In this document: positions 12,301-24,304 of the stretch, piece by piece
How positions within the stretch are numbered: the first letter of the stretch is position 1
Layout of the letters: every line of letters starts with the position of its first letter
NCBI GenBank assembly: GCA_015657535.1
Contig: JADHZB010000363.1
Location: forward strand, 1-46,255
Direction of reading: 5' to 3'
From: Nephromyces sp. MM_2019
Taxonomy: Eukaryota; Apicomplexa; Aconoidasida; Nephromycida
DNA length: 46,255 nt
Translations under genes and position numbers: made by a program
Notes under the pieces: generated by a model
What the model was told of the DNA's origin: nothing
What the model saw: the letters and a program-made list of their open reading frames with translations, nothing else
Database searches by the model: none

Positions 12301-14183
12301 TACATTTGCATGCTCACACACCAACACACATTTTTCACACACATATTACAAAATATATATTAGAAACGCCTTACAAACACACGCTTTACACACATAGCCC
12401 ACATATACACACACGAATACAGATTTACATGCAACCTTTTTTATATAATGAGACATAAAAACTGGCACACCAACTAAGCCCCTATCATATTCACACATAC
12501 AATTTAGAAAGTAGTACAATTCCACCTACTTCTAAAATAAATACATATTGCCCCCAATTCTAGCTCAACTCACCAACAACTCACAACTTAAAAACACACA
12601 TACTTACACACACACCACACACCCACCACACACACACAAATAAGTACATACGTACATTAAAACACTTGTAGAAGATATCACAGATAAAATACTCTATACA
12701 AAAAATTTCACACATAAATTTCCACATGAAAAATTACACCTAAAACATCACACACTACACACACATATATAAACAAACACATATATACATACATATATAT
12801 ACACACATATATATACACACACACACATATACACACTCGCACAATCTTACACGCAGTATTTTACACACATTACCTTACATATAAAAAAAATTACATATAT
12901 AATTTTTCTCCCCGTCAATCTACACACAAAATAATTCACCCCCCCGAAACACATTACACGCACACAAAAAACATAGTTGGTCATCTTTATTATACACACA
13001 CAATTACATATATATACAAAGAGCTAAAACACTTATTAATTTCTTCTACTTTTACCCCCCCCTTATTAAATATTTAATTTATTAAACCCCCATAAAACAG
13101 TAAAGTACACTGTTTTTTACCTTATAATACTTTACCCTGTAATTTCATATACAATATTCCAAGTAAGTTTTAGCCTTAATATTTTACCCTAATCTTACAA
13201 ATTTAGCTACACTCTCTTAATAATTATAATATAAGCATGCTTATACTAATTACAAATAATTTACCCAATTTTAATTTTATTCTCTAATTTATCAATTTTG
13301 TATAATAATCAATTTTTCTGTAAATTCACTTTTATTTTGTTCTTTTAATATCGTTCCCAATATTTATATATATTCTATTGTGTTTTACATCAGATCATCT
13401 TCAATTGCTCAATTCCATTTGATACCTCACCACCAAGTGTGCACATATATATTCCCCAAACTATACACACGCCAAATTAGTTTAACACAGGTTTGTAGTA
13501 ATGTATATATGTGGGGGGAGTATTTTTATTGGGACCGAAATAATTTATTGAGAGAGCTGTGTAGTGTGTATGGATTACATATGAAGTCTTGGTTATATTT
13601 TATGTATAGAGCATATGTCTTTGGGGCGTTATAAACAATTTATGTAGTACGTGTGGAGAAATATGATATTTGAAACACTCTTATTTTCAAAACCTATTTA
13701 AAAAGTATTTGAATTGGGTTTCATACTTATATAAATCTTTCACTAGTACATGATTGATCAGTTTAGACTATACATACACATCCATAACACATTTGAGCTA
13801 TACACACATTAACAGTCACCCTAAATTCACAAATTATCATTAGCTGTCTCAACCTATTTACATAGAAACGCCTAACATTATGTCCCTCGATAGTCATTCT
13901 AACCCACCCTTCTAACCCATTAATCGAGATACCCATATACATATTCTTCTATCATATATTTATGCTACTTACCCTATCGTATATACTACCTCAAGTTCAT
14001 CTCACCCTACCTTTTCGCATACATCTATCACCTTTTAAGCACCATCTTCTTTAATCCACATACCCATCTGCTCTACTCACCTTCTTTATACACAGGATAC
14101 GCTCCTCCGCTTCCACACATACACCCATACCTCACATTAATTTTTTTTTTCTCTCATTCCTGACTTTCCTTAGATACGCCAGA
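9358..14183. other. Long intergenic region, no supported gene
   Basis: From 9358 to about 10900 the DNA is AT-rich with few CA/TG runs and no convincing coding frame. About 11100-11500 is TG-rich. About 11820-13050 is strongly CA-rich on the + strand, with (CA)n, (TA)n and C-runs. The open frames here (9702-9893 minus, 11221-11517 minus, 12038-12256 minus, 13380-13634 plus) are His/Tyr/Ile/Cys strings or lack support such as splice-phase agreement. From about 13780 to 14170 the + strand becomes C/T-rich, ending in a TTCCTTAG just before the HMG-box gene. This could be its leader or the 3' end of a 5'-UTR intron. Confidence 0.5.
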
Positions 14184-14492
14184 ATGGGTCCTAAGAGATT
14201 TGAAGATATGACTGTAAAAACCAAACGATCTGGTAAAAAAAGAAGAGCAAGGAGAGATCCATCAGCTCCCAAGAGAAGTTTATCAGCCTACATTTTTTTT
14301 GCAAAGGATGAGCGTGAGAAAATTTTAGCAATTCACCCTGATTTGAAAGCCAATGTATCTCAGGTTGGAAAGATGATTGGTGAGGCATGGAATAAGTTGA
14401 CGGATGACGCTAAGCGTCCCTATGAGTTAAAGGCTGCCGAGGATAAGAAGAGATATGAAAATGACAAAAAGTTATATATGAATCAAAATTAG
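14184..14492 (+). CDS. Single HMG-box chromatin protein (HMGB/Nhp6-like), 102 aa
   Basis: HMG-box proteins of this class bind the DNA minor groove without sequence specificity, bend DNA, and help chromatin remodelling and transcription. Residues 12-24 are a basic tail with KRSGKKRRARR. The HMG box runs from about residue 25 (DPSAPKRSLSAYIFF) through VGKMIGEAWNKL (61-72) to the DKKRYENDKKLYM end. The length (102 aa, one box) is like yeast Nhp6 and protist HMGB proteins. The ATG at 14184 is the natural start because the basic tail follows directly. The coding part is uninterrupted, but TTCCTTAG at 14166-14173 could be the acceptor of a 5'-UTR intron. It is convergent with the NAP/SET gene, so two chromatin genes are adjacent. 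Confidence 0.93.
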   Translation: MGPKRFEDMTVKTKRSGKKRRARRDPSAPKRSLSAYIFFAKDEREKILAIHPDLKANVSQVGKMIGEAWNKLTDDAKRPYELKAAEDKKRYENDKKLYMNQN

Positions 14493-15754
14493 TAGATTTA
14501 CCCTATTTAAAAAATTCACAATGAGGGACAGTATGGGACACTTAAATTTGGAAGTCATAGATTAAGTGGGATATGACACACACAAACACGCATTGTATGT
14601 GCACATGTGAGCACCACAAGAAATTTCATGTAGTATTTTCTTGATTTTATTTATGGTTTGAAATACTGAAAACAATACTGGAGAGGGATTATTTAATACT
14701 CTTCATAAAACAGAATTATCACACAAACACACACAACTGCACACACAACTGCACACACATTTTGTCTTTATATAATTTTTTTTCAAAAAAACTTAATAGA
14801 ATAACATACACACACACAAAACCTCTCTACTCAATCTTTTATCTTATATCAGTAATAAGCGTGGAATAAGCGATCAAAATAATATTTTTATCATCCACAC
14901 ACAGACTTGTTTATATATATTTGAAAATTGTGCACGCACCACTTGAGAATGAACATTATTAAATCAAAGAATTTTCATCACGAATTTAAATTAATTTTTT
15001 AGAAACAAACCCACAAACCCACACACACACACACACACAAACACATACCCACAAATACAAATTTTTACATTTATTTTTCTAGTATGAACTTCCTACCCTA
15101 GAGGAAATTATTACTTATCTATAATTAGTATAAAACAGAAAATCATGTAAAAATTGCCTCTAATAATGTTGTGTATATATATGATTGTGTGTGTATATAG
15201 TTTATTGCTAATTTTAGTGTCTATGCTGATCATTAGTTGAGCTTACATTTATTGTGTATATAATATAGCTTATTTGGAGTATAAATAATTATTTGTAGAG
15301 ATTTATACTGTTTCATGTATATATATCAACACGTACTCACACACACACACACACACGCATATATATATAGATATTCACACACGCATAAATATATCCTATA
15401 ATTAATGAATAGAATAAAGTTTTTGTATTAATTTGAGTTGGGAGTTTGGGTAAAAGTGAAATTCGAATTTTATAATTTTAAAGTTTAATTGAACAAGTTA
15501 TTATTTCATTAGTCAGATTTAAGGAATTAAAATGTCTATATATCTCTAAAGTGTGTATATGCAAGCGTATGTGTGATTCTGTCCGTTCAAACTTTACTCT
15601 ATTCACTAGCTCTGTGTGTGCATGTGTGTGTATAAATTGAAAAGTAGTTCATTTGAATCACTTTTTTGGTGATCTTCAATATATAAAAATGGTTTAATAA
15701 TTACACAGTTCTCATTATGTGTGTGTAAATTTGTCATTATCTTGAAATTTATTA
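14493..15754. other. Convergent intergenic region between HMG-box and NAP/SET genes
   Basis: Both flanking genes end here. The half next to the HMG gene (14570-15060) is CA-rich on the + strand, and the half next to the NAP gene (15170-15750) is mainly TG-rich. The CA signature therefore follows the sense strand of each neighbour. A (CA) run sits at about 15340-15356. No gene or RNA was recognised, and the region probably holds both 3' UTRs. Confidence 0.6.
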
Positions 15755-18520
15755 TTAATTTTCATCACTTCCACTATCTTCTGCGTTATAACCATCATCC
15801 TCATCTACTTCATCTTCTTCATACACTGCATCATCATCTTCATAGTCATGGTCATCAATCTGTGTGTAAGAAATATGTTTTTATTGTGGTTTATGTGTAT
15901 CTATGTGTGTATGAAATGTTTGTAGTAAATGTGTTCATAATCATAATTTGTGTGTTTGTGTTAAATGTGTGAATAAAAAGATATATTTCTATGGAATCAT
16001 AAATAATTTTGTGTGTAAACTGAACAGTGTATACGTACTGATAGTTTTATGTTCATTTGTGTGTGTGTATGCCTATATACATATATGATTGTTTGTAAAT
16101 TTTGGAACAATTAACTTACATCGGGTCCATTAGTGCCTAAATAGTGAGAGAGAGGGTCGTGCCATATGTCACGTCGAATAACCTCCCCGATATCAATTCT
16201 TTCCTCAGTGCGAGGGTCATCAATTTGTTTGCTAAACCTGTGTGTGAGTGTGTGTTTATGCGTGTGTGATTACATAATCTCATATGGTTATTATACAAAG
16301 GTGTGAAAACTGATATATTCGTAGGAACAAGTATCAACTGGTTTATAAATGTACACACTACATCCTTATGACAAAGTACACAGCTATATAGGGTTATTGA
16401 GTGTAATCTTATCAATTGACATACATACGTGCATACAAATTATCCATTAGGTAGTGGTTCATACTCATATATATACTCAGATATATATACATGTATATGT
16501 AATCAAATAAGAAGCACACACATCCACATAAACATAAAGATAGAGATTCTTGCGGCAATGTAGTGTACAATCGCACATCAAAAAGTTTTTAAATGATGCT
16601 TACACACACATATATTGAACAATGGGATAGTACAATAATTACACATATCTGACTAATATTTATTTACCATTCAAAAATTGACCAACTATCTGTTAGTTGA
16701 CCCATACGTTGATTTTCCATTACTTTCTCTATAGGGCTCTATAATAAACAAATTAAATTAAATTGTGTGTGTGTATGTATGCGTGTATTTGTGCTTACAA
16801 GTCTGTGTATGTGTGTATGTTTGTGTGTGTGTATATATATGTGTATGTACATGTTTGCATGATTTGTGTGAGTATGTGTGTGTTTGTATGTGTTAAATCC
16901 ATAATATTTTTGTTATTTCTTACCTTTCCAGGTTTCCATTTAATTTCTGTGCACTCCTCTACAGTTTCTCTATCCATATCAAATTTCACATGTTTGACTA
17001 ATGTTGATGGTTCGAAATATTCCTTTGCCTTTTCATCAAATGTCTATTGTTTGTGAACACACACATCATTAATTTGATAGACATACACATCATGGACATA
17101 CATATTATGTACACACATGTTATAGGCATGTGTATATATGTTGAAAAATAAAAAAAAGGGTTTGTTTAAAAAAAGAGTGTTAAGACAAATGTAATAATTA
17201 TGACATAACTGTATGTGTATGTACATATACAATATACATATGTGTGTGTACCTAAACAATGTATATGTGCGTGTGATCTTATACAATATATGTATGTGTA
17301 AGTATCTATACAATATAAGTATTTGTATGCATCTCTAGGGTATATATGTGTGTGTTCCTAAACAATATATATTTGTGTATACACATATACACTATATATA
17401 CATGTGTATGTGTGTATGTATAACTTACAAATGAGATTTTATAAGACCCACTATCATCTATATTATCGTCTAGATCAACTTGTGTGAGATATTTGAGGAT
17501 TTCAACATCTTCATTTGGCATATATGAAAGGGCTGGGTGTTGATGAATTGTTCGACACCAAAATCCAGGGATTTGACTAATTATAGCCTATTGACGCACG
17601 TATATGTGTGTGTGCGTGTGTGAGGGTAATTGTATTAAGCGCTAATTTTGTTTATTGTGTTTACACATACCTGTCGTTTCTCAAACCATGGTTTCTTTTT
17701 GCTATCAAATTTTTTTTGTATGGACATCTGTTCTTTTGCACATTCTACGTCCAAATTCCTCAAAGCATTTTGTACTGTAATGTGTATTATATTTGTTAAG
17801 AAAAATGGGATGTGTGTGTGTGTAAAGTGTGTAGGAAGATTACAATAAGAAAGAGGTATGTATGTGTGTAACAAATGAACTGGCAAATAAGTATTAAGAT
17901 TTGAAGTGAAGTATGTGTAAAGTTATATCTACACACCTTCATTGAATTCTTTCATATGGGGCTCCAAGACTGATTCATCGTGAAAATCACCACCATCCAA
18001 TTTCCTAAATTATTACACACACATTCAGAAAGTTGCCATTTATATATCAATGTAACTGGATCGTGTTTATGTAAATTTGGGTTTGTTGGTGTGTGGATGT
18101 AATCACATATATTGTATTTATATGTGTGTGAGCAAATACTTGATGGGATTGATTCTCATCTCGTGCTATCTCATATATAAATATATATATTGATGAGTGT
18201 TAGTATGTCTTATGTCACACATGTATATATATAAATGAGGAATGTGTGTGTGTAGATAAAAGCATATAAATTAACAAGAGCATTTTAAATGTGTGTATTT
18301 CAAGTAACATTAGAACTTTACTCTGTCAAAAATATTAGTACGGTATAAGTGAGACACATCTAAAACAAATTTATACAACACAAACACACACATATATATA
18401 TATACACACAAATATATATATTCACACAAATAAGCATACACACACGCCTTACATAGCTTTTGCGCCTTCAACTTCATCCATTTGATTAGCAGGGTTAGAA
18501 TGTGCCCTCTTCATCTTCAT
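15755..18520 (-). CDS. NAP/SET-family histone chaperone, 270 aa, eight exons
   Basis: NAP1/SET proteins chaperone H2A-H2B (and H3-H4), and assist nucleosome assembly and exchange. Exons, in + coordinates from the 5' end: 18453-18520, 17937-18004, 17671-17774, 17429-17587, 16924-17043, 16668-16738, 16120-16237, 15755-15859. All junctions are GT-AG on the minus strand, phases match, and the total is 813 nt. The long dimerisation helix lies around residues 47-80 and ends KKPWFEKRQ. The family signature IPGFWCRTIHQHPALS is at 86-101, followed by the beta-sheet core (for example YKISFTFDE) and EWFSKQ. The last exon is an acidic tail rich in Asp and Glu (residues 237-270), typical for the family. 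The length suits a SET/short-NAP protein. A second ATG two codons in is an alternative start. The introns are CA-rich on the sense strand. Confidence 0.92.
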
Positions 18521-18714
18521 TAAATTTTAACAGGCTTATTAAAAACGTATACAAATTATCCTGATTTTTTTATATAATAAACTGTATAAAAAAGTGAAAG
18601 AGGGAGATAATGGGACATATATATAAATAGACTTAAGTACTAGAAGTAAGTTTATGTGTGTATATTTGAGTTTAGAGGTTTAAATTATATTGAAAGGGGT
18701 GTGTATGTATGTGT

Positions 18715-18749
<35 letters not shown>

Positions 18750-21153
18750 TGTGGGTGTGTTTGTAAGTAAGAATGATAGTTGGAATTTTTATAAAACCAT
18801 GTTTAAATATGATTATTGACTTGTGAAGACTTTGTTTTTTTGATTTATATATGTGTGTGTAAAAACTGATGAGTTTGCCATAAAAATATGTGTGTTTGTT
18901 GTGGTAATAGCTAGCGTATATTTAATTGGTGTCATTTCGTGTATGCTTGCTAAGGAAATTGCTTATTAATTAGTCTACCTCTAGTTGTGTGTTAAAAACT
19001 TAATTTCAATTGTTGTCGTTATTTTCTGCATAAATTTATGTTTTAGTGTGTATATGTGTAATTAGTTCCAGATATATGTCTATAGTTTCATCCTAAGCTA
19101 CGCGTGTATAGTTTTAGTTTCTTATCACGTATGTGTAGTTAGTTTGGGATAGAATTGTGTAACCAATCTACTTGAGACATTGTTTAATTTTGTTGATATA
19201 ATATCCATTACATCACCTGTCCTCTCCTTTGATATAAATTTAAATTGTTTGTGTGTTTTACTTTCTTAATATACAACAAATAACATATATAAGATGGCTT
19301 AGTAACTCTACAAAAAGCATAGCTATACAAACACATATATATAGATATATATACATTTATCTATATAGATACACGTAAAACACATTTACATACAAGGAAA
19401 CAAGTAGAAACATACCTATACACAAAAATACACTTACACATATATATATATAGTCGCATATTGGATAATTTTATTCACAAAATTTTGAATTTTGATGACC
19501 TAACGTAAACGTGTATAGCATTTGAGCTTTCGATATAGTTAATATTAATTAGTCCAAATTCACAATATAGTTATGTTACACACACATGTTTATATTTACA
19601 CACATTATTAGAAATTGGCGTTTCAAAATTTTAAAGTATTATATTTAAATTTTGCTAAAAATGTTTTGTTTTGAATGATTTTAATTTTAAACTTATATCA
19701 AACGTAATTTATTCATATTTTACATACACAGATATATATAAATATGATATTTTCCATAAATATAATACATACACATACTCTCATATAAATTAACTAAGTA
19801 TTTTAAGTAAGTTGTCAGTTATATATTACATGTATATATATATAGAGTTATACATATATATATATGTACTCATGAACGTATTACACATTATACGCACAGA
19901 TGCGTGCAAATATTCATAGACACACATATGAGCATATGTATATATAGTTTCATAGACAGTGAGGGAAATAATAATATAAGAAATAATCAAATTCTTCAAT
20001 TACATTATATAAAAAATGGTTGTAATTTATGTGTGCATCCCTAAAAAGAGCAAAGTGTGTATGTCCGTATGTATTTATAGGTAAGTAAAATTGTGTATGT
20101 GTGTTGTAACTAGATAAAAATTGTGTATATGTGTGTTTATAAATCAATAAAGTAATTTGTGTGTATATTTCTAACAAGATCAAAGTGTGTGTGTTTGTGT
20201 TTATAAACAAGAGTTTGAAAAAAACAAAATTGTGTTAAATTGTGCCAATCAAGTTACGATAATTTTTTTAAAGTAAAATTATTAAACCAAAATTAACAAA
20301 ATTAGAAGTAATATTAAGTCAATAAGTTTAAATGTACGCAAAACAAGGCTTGTGTAGTATTGCAACAATGTTTGTGTGTAGTAGTATAACAATGTGTGTA
20401 GATAACTGATTTAGTTTCAAAAAATTAGATATTTAAAAAATTAATGTGCACACAAAATTAATCGGCCTTTATTATGTCAAATAGATAGATATCTATATAA
20501 TCATGACTTTGGGATATATAATAGGTAGACTAGTGTGTGTGTGTAAATTAGACTTGATATAGAAAAACTGTATAAATATATTGAAATTTATGTTTACGAT
20601 ATGTAATACTCACTGAATGAGATGATTTATATATTTATCAAAAAGAATAAAACAGGTTTAGATATGTGTATAATACATGTTTATGTGTGTGTATAATGCA
20701 TCTAGTTAATGAGTGTGTGTAATAAGCGCTAATGTATGTGTATAATACCTGTATATAATGTATGTGTATAATACCTGAATATAATTTATGTGTATAATAC
20801 ATCAATGTGATTTGTGTGCGTGGAATATCTATGTTCATAAGGTGTGCAATTGTATTTTTATATAAAGCATTTGTTGTGTATGTGTGTAATCCATGTGAAA
20901 ATAATCCATATCTACGTAATATATTTATATATATATATATACAAATAGTCTAAATGTGTATAGTTATATATATAAGATGAGTTTATGAAATTCCTATTGT
21001 GTATTACTTCATAATGTTCATCTCTAGTCAAAATTTTCCAAGAAAATTCAAAGTATGCAATGTTTCATAATGTGTACATATTCTGTCAAATTTTTTCATC
21101 TAAGGTGGGTCGTAGTTCATAATGTGTCCATGTTCAATCAAATTTTTTCAATA
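18521..21153. other. Intergenic region between NAP/SET and the POT transporter
   Basis: Both neighbours are on the minus strand, so this is the NAP/SET promoter side and the transporter 3' side. It has a pure (TG) run at 18711-18762, AT-rich DNA, and a CA-rich patch at 19320-19450. A TG-rich zone at 20020-20900 contains decayed tandem units of about 20-27 nt (20670-20810). The minus-strand open frames at 19950-20210 and 20638-20838 are Thr/His/Ile/Tyr strings read from those repeats and are not accepted as genes. Confidence 0.55.
18711..18762. repeat. (TG)n microsatellite
   Basis: This is a near-pure TG run of about 50 nt broken only by GGG and TAT interruptions. It lies about 190 nt upstream of the NAP/SET start on the minus strand, where it reads as CA in the sense direction. 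Alternating purine-pyrimidine of this length can adopt Z-DNA. Confidence 0.85.
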
Positions 21154-21222
21154 TCAGGTTTGTAATATTCCATGTGTATATTCAGTTAAATCTTCCAGTT
21201 CATTGTGAGTAGGTTTACGTAG
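21010..21222. repeat. Decayed ~53-nt tandem repeat spanning the transporter stop codon
   Basis: Units beginning CATAATGT or CATGTGTA start at 21010, 21066, 21118 and about 21171, spaced 56, 52 and 53 nt. Each has a TCAAATTTTTTC or related core about 20 nt in. The stop of the transporter (minus strand, 21154-21156) falls inside the array. The last few codons of the protein and its 3' UTR are therefore repeat-derived, or the repeat grew out of the gene end. Confidence 0.7.
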
Positions 21223-22686
21223 GTATTGAATAAGGGGTGTAGCAAGTATAAATAGACCAATAGGTATAATATTATACAATGCAACACTCAGGAAACCAGT
21301 CTTATATATTTCTAGTGAGATGTGTGGGTCAATCGATTTATCATTTGATTGGGGTACATCAAATATCATTGCAAATATAAAGCCAGTTAAACCAGCTAAC
21401 CCTAACATAGACATATATATACCCATCATTAAGCCTTTCATATTTTTAGGGGCATAAGCAGTGGTGGCTGCTTGTATGAGGGGTGCTATCATTATCTCAC
21501 CACTTGCCATAAATAATATACCTATAAATGGGTAGATATAGGAGGTTTGAGCTGTGTACAAATCTGCGTATAGTGTGCCTAGGTAGAGTATGAGGAAGCA
21601 AAGTGTGTTTGATAATACTGCATAGAAAATACGTAATGGGTCATAATACGCATCTTGTTTAGTAAATGTGCTTGTTATGAAACCTACAATCATAATAAGT
21701 GCAGGGTTGATAGATTGTGAAATGGTAGAAGGTATATAGATACTTCCAATGTATTTATACACATTCCGATCTATAAAGAGTGTAAAGAGTGAACCTAATT
21801 GTAATTCAAAGGAATAAAATATAGTTAAGAAAGAGAAATAAATCATTAATATACAGTAATTCTTTCTCTCCCTAATATCTTGGATTCTAAGCCCAAGATA
21901 GATCAAAACAATGAATACAATGAGTGAACCATACAACACAAGGTTAATTTTTATAATTACGTATGAATAGTACAATAACAGAGTGGTTGGGATTACCATG
22001 CTTGATATAAATACACACGCAATCAACAAATTATTTAAACCACATGTTGATCTCCACAAGAAGCGATAATTAGATACTATATCTTTCCCTATATAGAGTG
22101 AACGATTCATTGTAAAAATAACAAGTGCAATACACATACCGACACCCGCTATGCCAAACGCAATGTAATAACTTACACTGTATGATATATAGCCAGATAT
22201 TATAGCGGCTATAAATCCACCCAGATTCACAGAAGAATAAAACAGTGTAAAACCACTCACTCTATCCTCACCCACCTCCTTATCATAACTTACACCCAAC
22301 AGATTTGCAATGTTACCCCGAAAGTAACCCGTACCTACCGTAATTAAACCGATACCCCAGAAAAACAATGCATTATTAAGTGTTGAAATTGTCATAAATA
22401 TATGCCCCAATGAAATAATTACACCCCCAATATACATCAAAACAATAAATCCATAATAACGATCTGCTAAATAACCACTCAAGATTGGTAAATAATACGA
22501 AATAGATATTGAAATTGAATTTATTGCATATGCATAATCATCCCGTATGTATAGCACATTTGTCATATACAAAATGAGGATCATACTCATCGAATAATAA
22601 CTAAAACGCTCCCACAATTCTGTAAATATTAATATCAACGTCCACTGTGGAAATCGTCTCTGTATATATCTCGCTAATCTACGCAT
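21154..22686 (-). CDS. POT/PTR2-family proton-coupled oligopeptide transporter, 510 aa
   Basis: POT proteins are major-facilitator transporters that import di- and tripeptides with protons. The frame is open for 510 codons without introns, and the ATG at 22686 precedes a short basic N-terminus and helix 1. Landmarks: the ExxER motif E23-L-W-E26-R27 in helix 1, the PTR2 motif GYLADRYYGF (71-80), GTGYFRGNIANLLG (118-131), FYSSVNLG (149-156, the FYxxINxG signature), and FELQLGSLFTLFIDRNV in the second half, like the helix-7 block of bacterial POTs. About 12 hydrophobic segments can be counted, as expected. The hydrophilic C-terminus (RKPTHNELEDL) matches the end of the pseudogene copy. It is intronless in an intron-rich region. 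The exact substrate cannot be told. It may sit in the plasma membrane or an internal membrane; no targeting signal is visible. Confidence 0.9.
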   Translation of the reverse strand: MRRLARYIQRRFPQWTLILIFTELWERFSYYSMSMILILYMTNVLYIRDDYAYAINSISISISYYLPILSGYLADRYYGFIVLMYIGGVIISLGHIFMTISTLNNALFFWGIGLITVGTGYFRGNIANLLGVSYDKEVGEDRVSGFTLFYSSVNLGGFIAAIISGYISYSVSYYIAFGIAGVGMCIALVIFTMNRSLYIGKDIVSNYRFLWRSTCGLNNLLIACVFISSMVIPTTLLLYYSYVIIKINLVLYGSLIVFIVLIYLGLRIQDIRERKNYCILMIYFSFLTIFYSFELQLGSLFTLFIDRNVYKYIGSIYIPSTISQSINPALIMIVGFITSTFTKQDAYYDPLRIFYAVLSNTLCFLILYLGTLYADLYTAQTSYIYPFIGILFMASGEIMIAPLIQAATTAYAPKNMKGLMMGIYMSMLGLAGLTGFIFAMIFDVPQSNDKSIDPHISLEIYKTGFLSVALYNIIPIGLFILATPLIQYLRKPTHNELEDLTEYTHGILQT

Positions 22687-23259
22687 TGTGCCTAATGTGT
22701 GGAAAGGGATTGGAATTGATTATTGGTGCGACGTGGGGTGTAAATTTTGATTGAAGGGGGGGGGGATGTGTATATATATATTGATTAGGGTGAGTATATA
22801 TTTATATATAGATAGATTTGGGTGGCTGAGGTGTGAGTGGAGTTAGTACGTGTGTGTGGATCTTTATTTTGATTGGGGCGATAAGTATGTATATATATAT
22901 GTTAATTAGGGTGGAACTGTGGATTGAGTTAGTGGGTGGCTCTAGATCTATATAACTTTGAGTTTGAAGTGAGTTTGATGTGGTTGCAAATTTTCTGTGT
23001 GTGTGTAGATTCGTCTGAATATAGGGATCTTGTGTGTATGTGTATCAATTGTGAGTATGTGAGTTCGTATAGGTGAGTCCATATATAAAAGAGTTTGAGA
23101 TGTATGTGTGTGTGTATCGGTAGGTTGTTGGATTCATAAGATTTGATTATTGAAATTGGTGTATATCTTTAGATAGGTGCTCAAATGTGTGAAATATATA
23201 TAATGTTCAAATTCAAGAGGTTAATAATTTGTGCATGCATGTTCAGATGTTTAAGTGTA

Positions 23260-23655
23260 TTACAAATATCTTAATGTGTCTGTAGTATTAATGTGTGTGA
23301 ATAAACTAGTCATACTGTCTTCAAGTGTATTTTGGCTAAGTGAATAGAGGAGGATATCAAAATCTATGAGTTTAGTAAAATTCTTCAAGTTGAATGTATG
23401 TAGTTTTACTTCAATATTATGTGTTTGTGAAATATGTTTGTGTGGAGTATTTGTCAATAAAGTTTTTGTATAAATTATGTATGTACTAAATAGGTGTGAA
23501 TGAATTATGTTTGGATAAAATGTTTGTATAAAATATGTGTATGCGAAATATATGTATGTGGAATTGTCTGAGCATGAAATATGTGTGCAATAAGTTTGTG
23601 TAAAATGTGAATTTTTAAAAACCCGACAAAATATTTTTATATAAAGCTTGTTCAT
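23260..23655 (-). CDS. Doubtful ORF, 131 aa, no recognised family
   Basis: This is an ATG-to-stop frame of 131 codons about 570 nt upstream of the transporter start on the same strand. The first two thirds are Thr/His/Tyr/Ile-rich and read through CA-type repeats. The last third (VKLHTFNLKNFTKLIDFDIL and on) is less biased and could be part of an exon. No flanking exons in matching phase were found and no domain is recognised. True coding exons in this window do sometimes carry Thr-His runs, so it cannot be dismissed, but chance is more likely. Confidence 0.2.
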   Translation of the reverse strand: MNKLYIKIFCRVFKNSHFTQTYCTHISCSDNSTYIYFAYTYFIQTFYPNIIHSHLFSTYIIYTKTLLTNTPHKHISQTHNIEVKLHTFNLKNFTKLIDFDILLYSLSQNTLEDSMTSLFTHINTTDTLRYL

Positions 23656-24264
23656 GTGTGATACTCAGGTAAACATAAAAACAATATAAATAGCTACTAT
23701 CTCTCTGTTATTTTGCGTGTATGATTGTACAACTCTCAAATTAGTTTGTGCGTATAAATAGATTTACTAATTTTTTGCATAGCTCAAATATACAACCTAA
23801 CTCATATTTGATGTAATTTTGTACACAAATTTGATAAAATTTTAATCACATGACAATTTGATATAATCATAAGCATATAGTTATTTGGTATAGTTTTACA
23901 CCGGCATTGACATATATAGTGTATATAATTTCACACATATAAGCCTATACCACATAGTTTTGCAAGCACACACACACCCAGTACAAAATTTTAAGATAAA
24001 CAAACACACACGAACAATTATCGTATATAATTTCAAGTCAATACACTATATTTTGCAAATTTTTACATAGACACATACTGCTTATTATCATACAGGTCTT
24101 TTACATAGAAACATTGAATTTTAGTAACGTTTAGCTAGGATATAATAAGTTTTTTGGTTTTTTCACATATTATCGATCTTTCTATAAACTAACAAATTAC
24201 ACTCATTGGCAAAAAACATAAATTGTTAAAATTTAAACACTATCAAGCTATAATATGTGTGTAA

Positions 24265-24269
<5 letters not shown>

Positions 24270-24302
<33 letters not shown>
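24270..24302. repeat. (TA)n microsatellite
   Basis: This is an uninterrupted AT dinucleotide run of about 33 nt in the transporter-phospholipase intergenic region. It could form a cruciform and is likely to be length-polymorphic. Confidence 0.9.

Positions 24303-24304
<2 letters not shown>

Noticed and set aside
13380..13634. 84-codon plus-strand frame with mixed residues
   Set aside because: No ATG near its start, no family resemblance and no exon partners in phase. It could be a stray exon, but nothing supports it.
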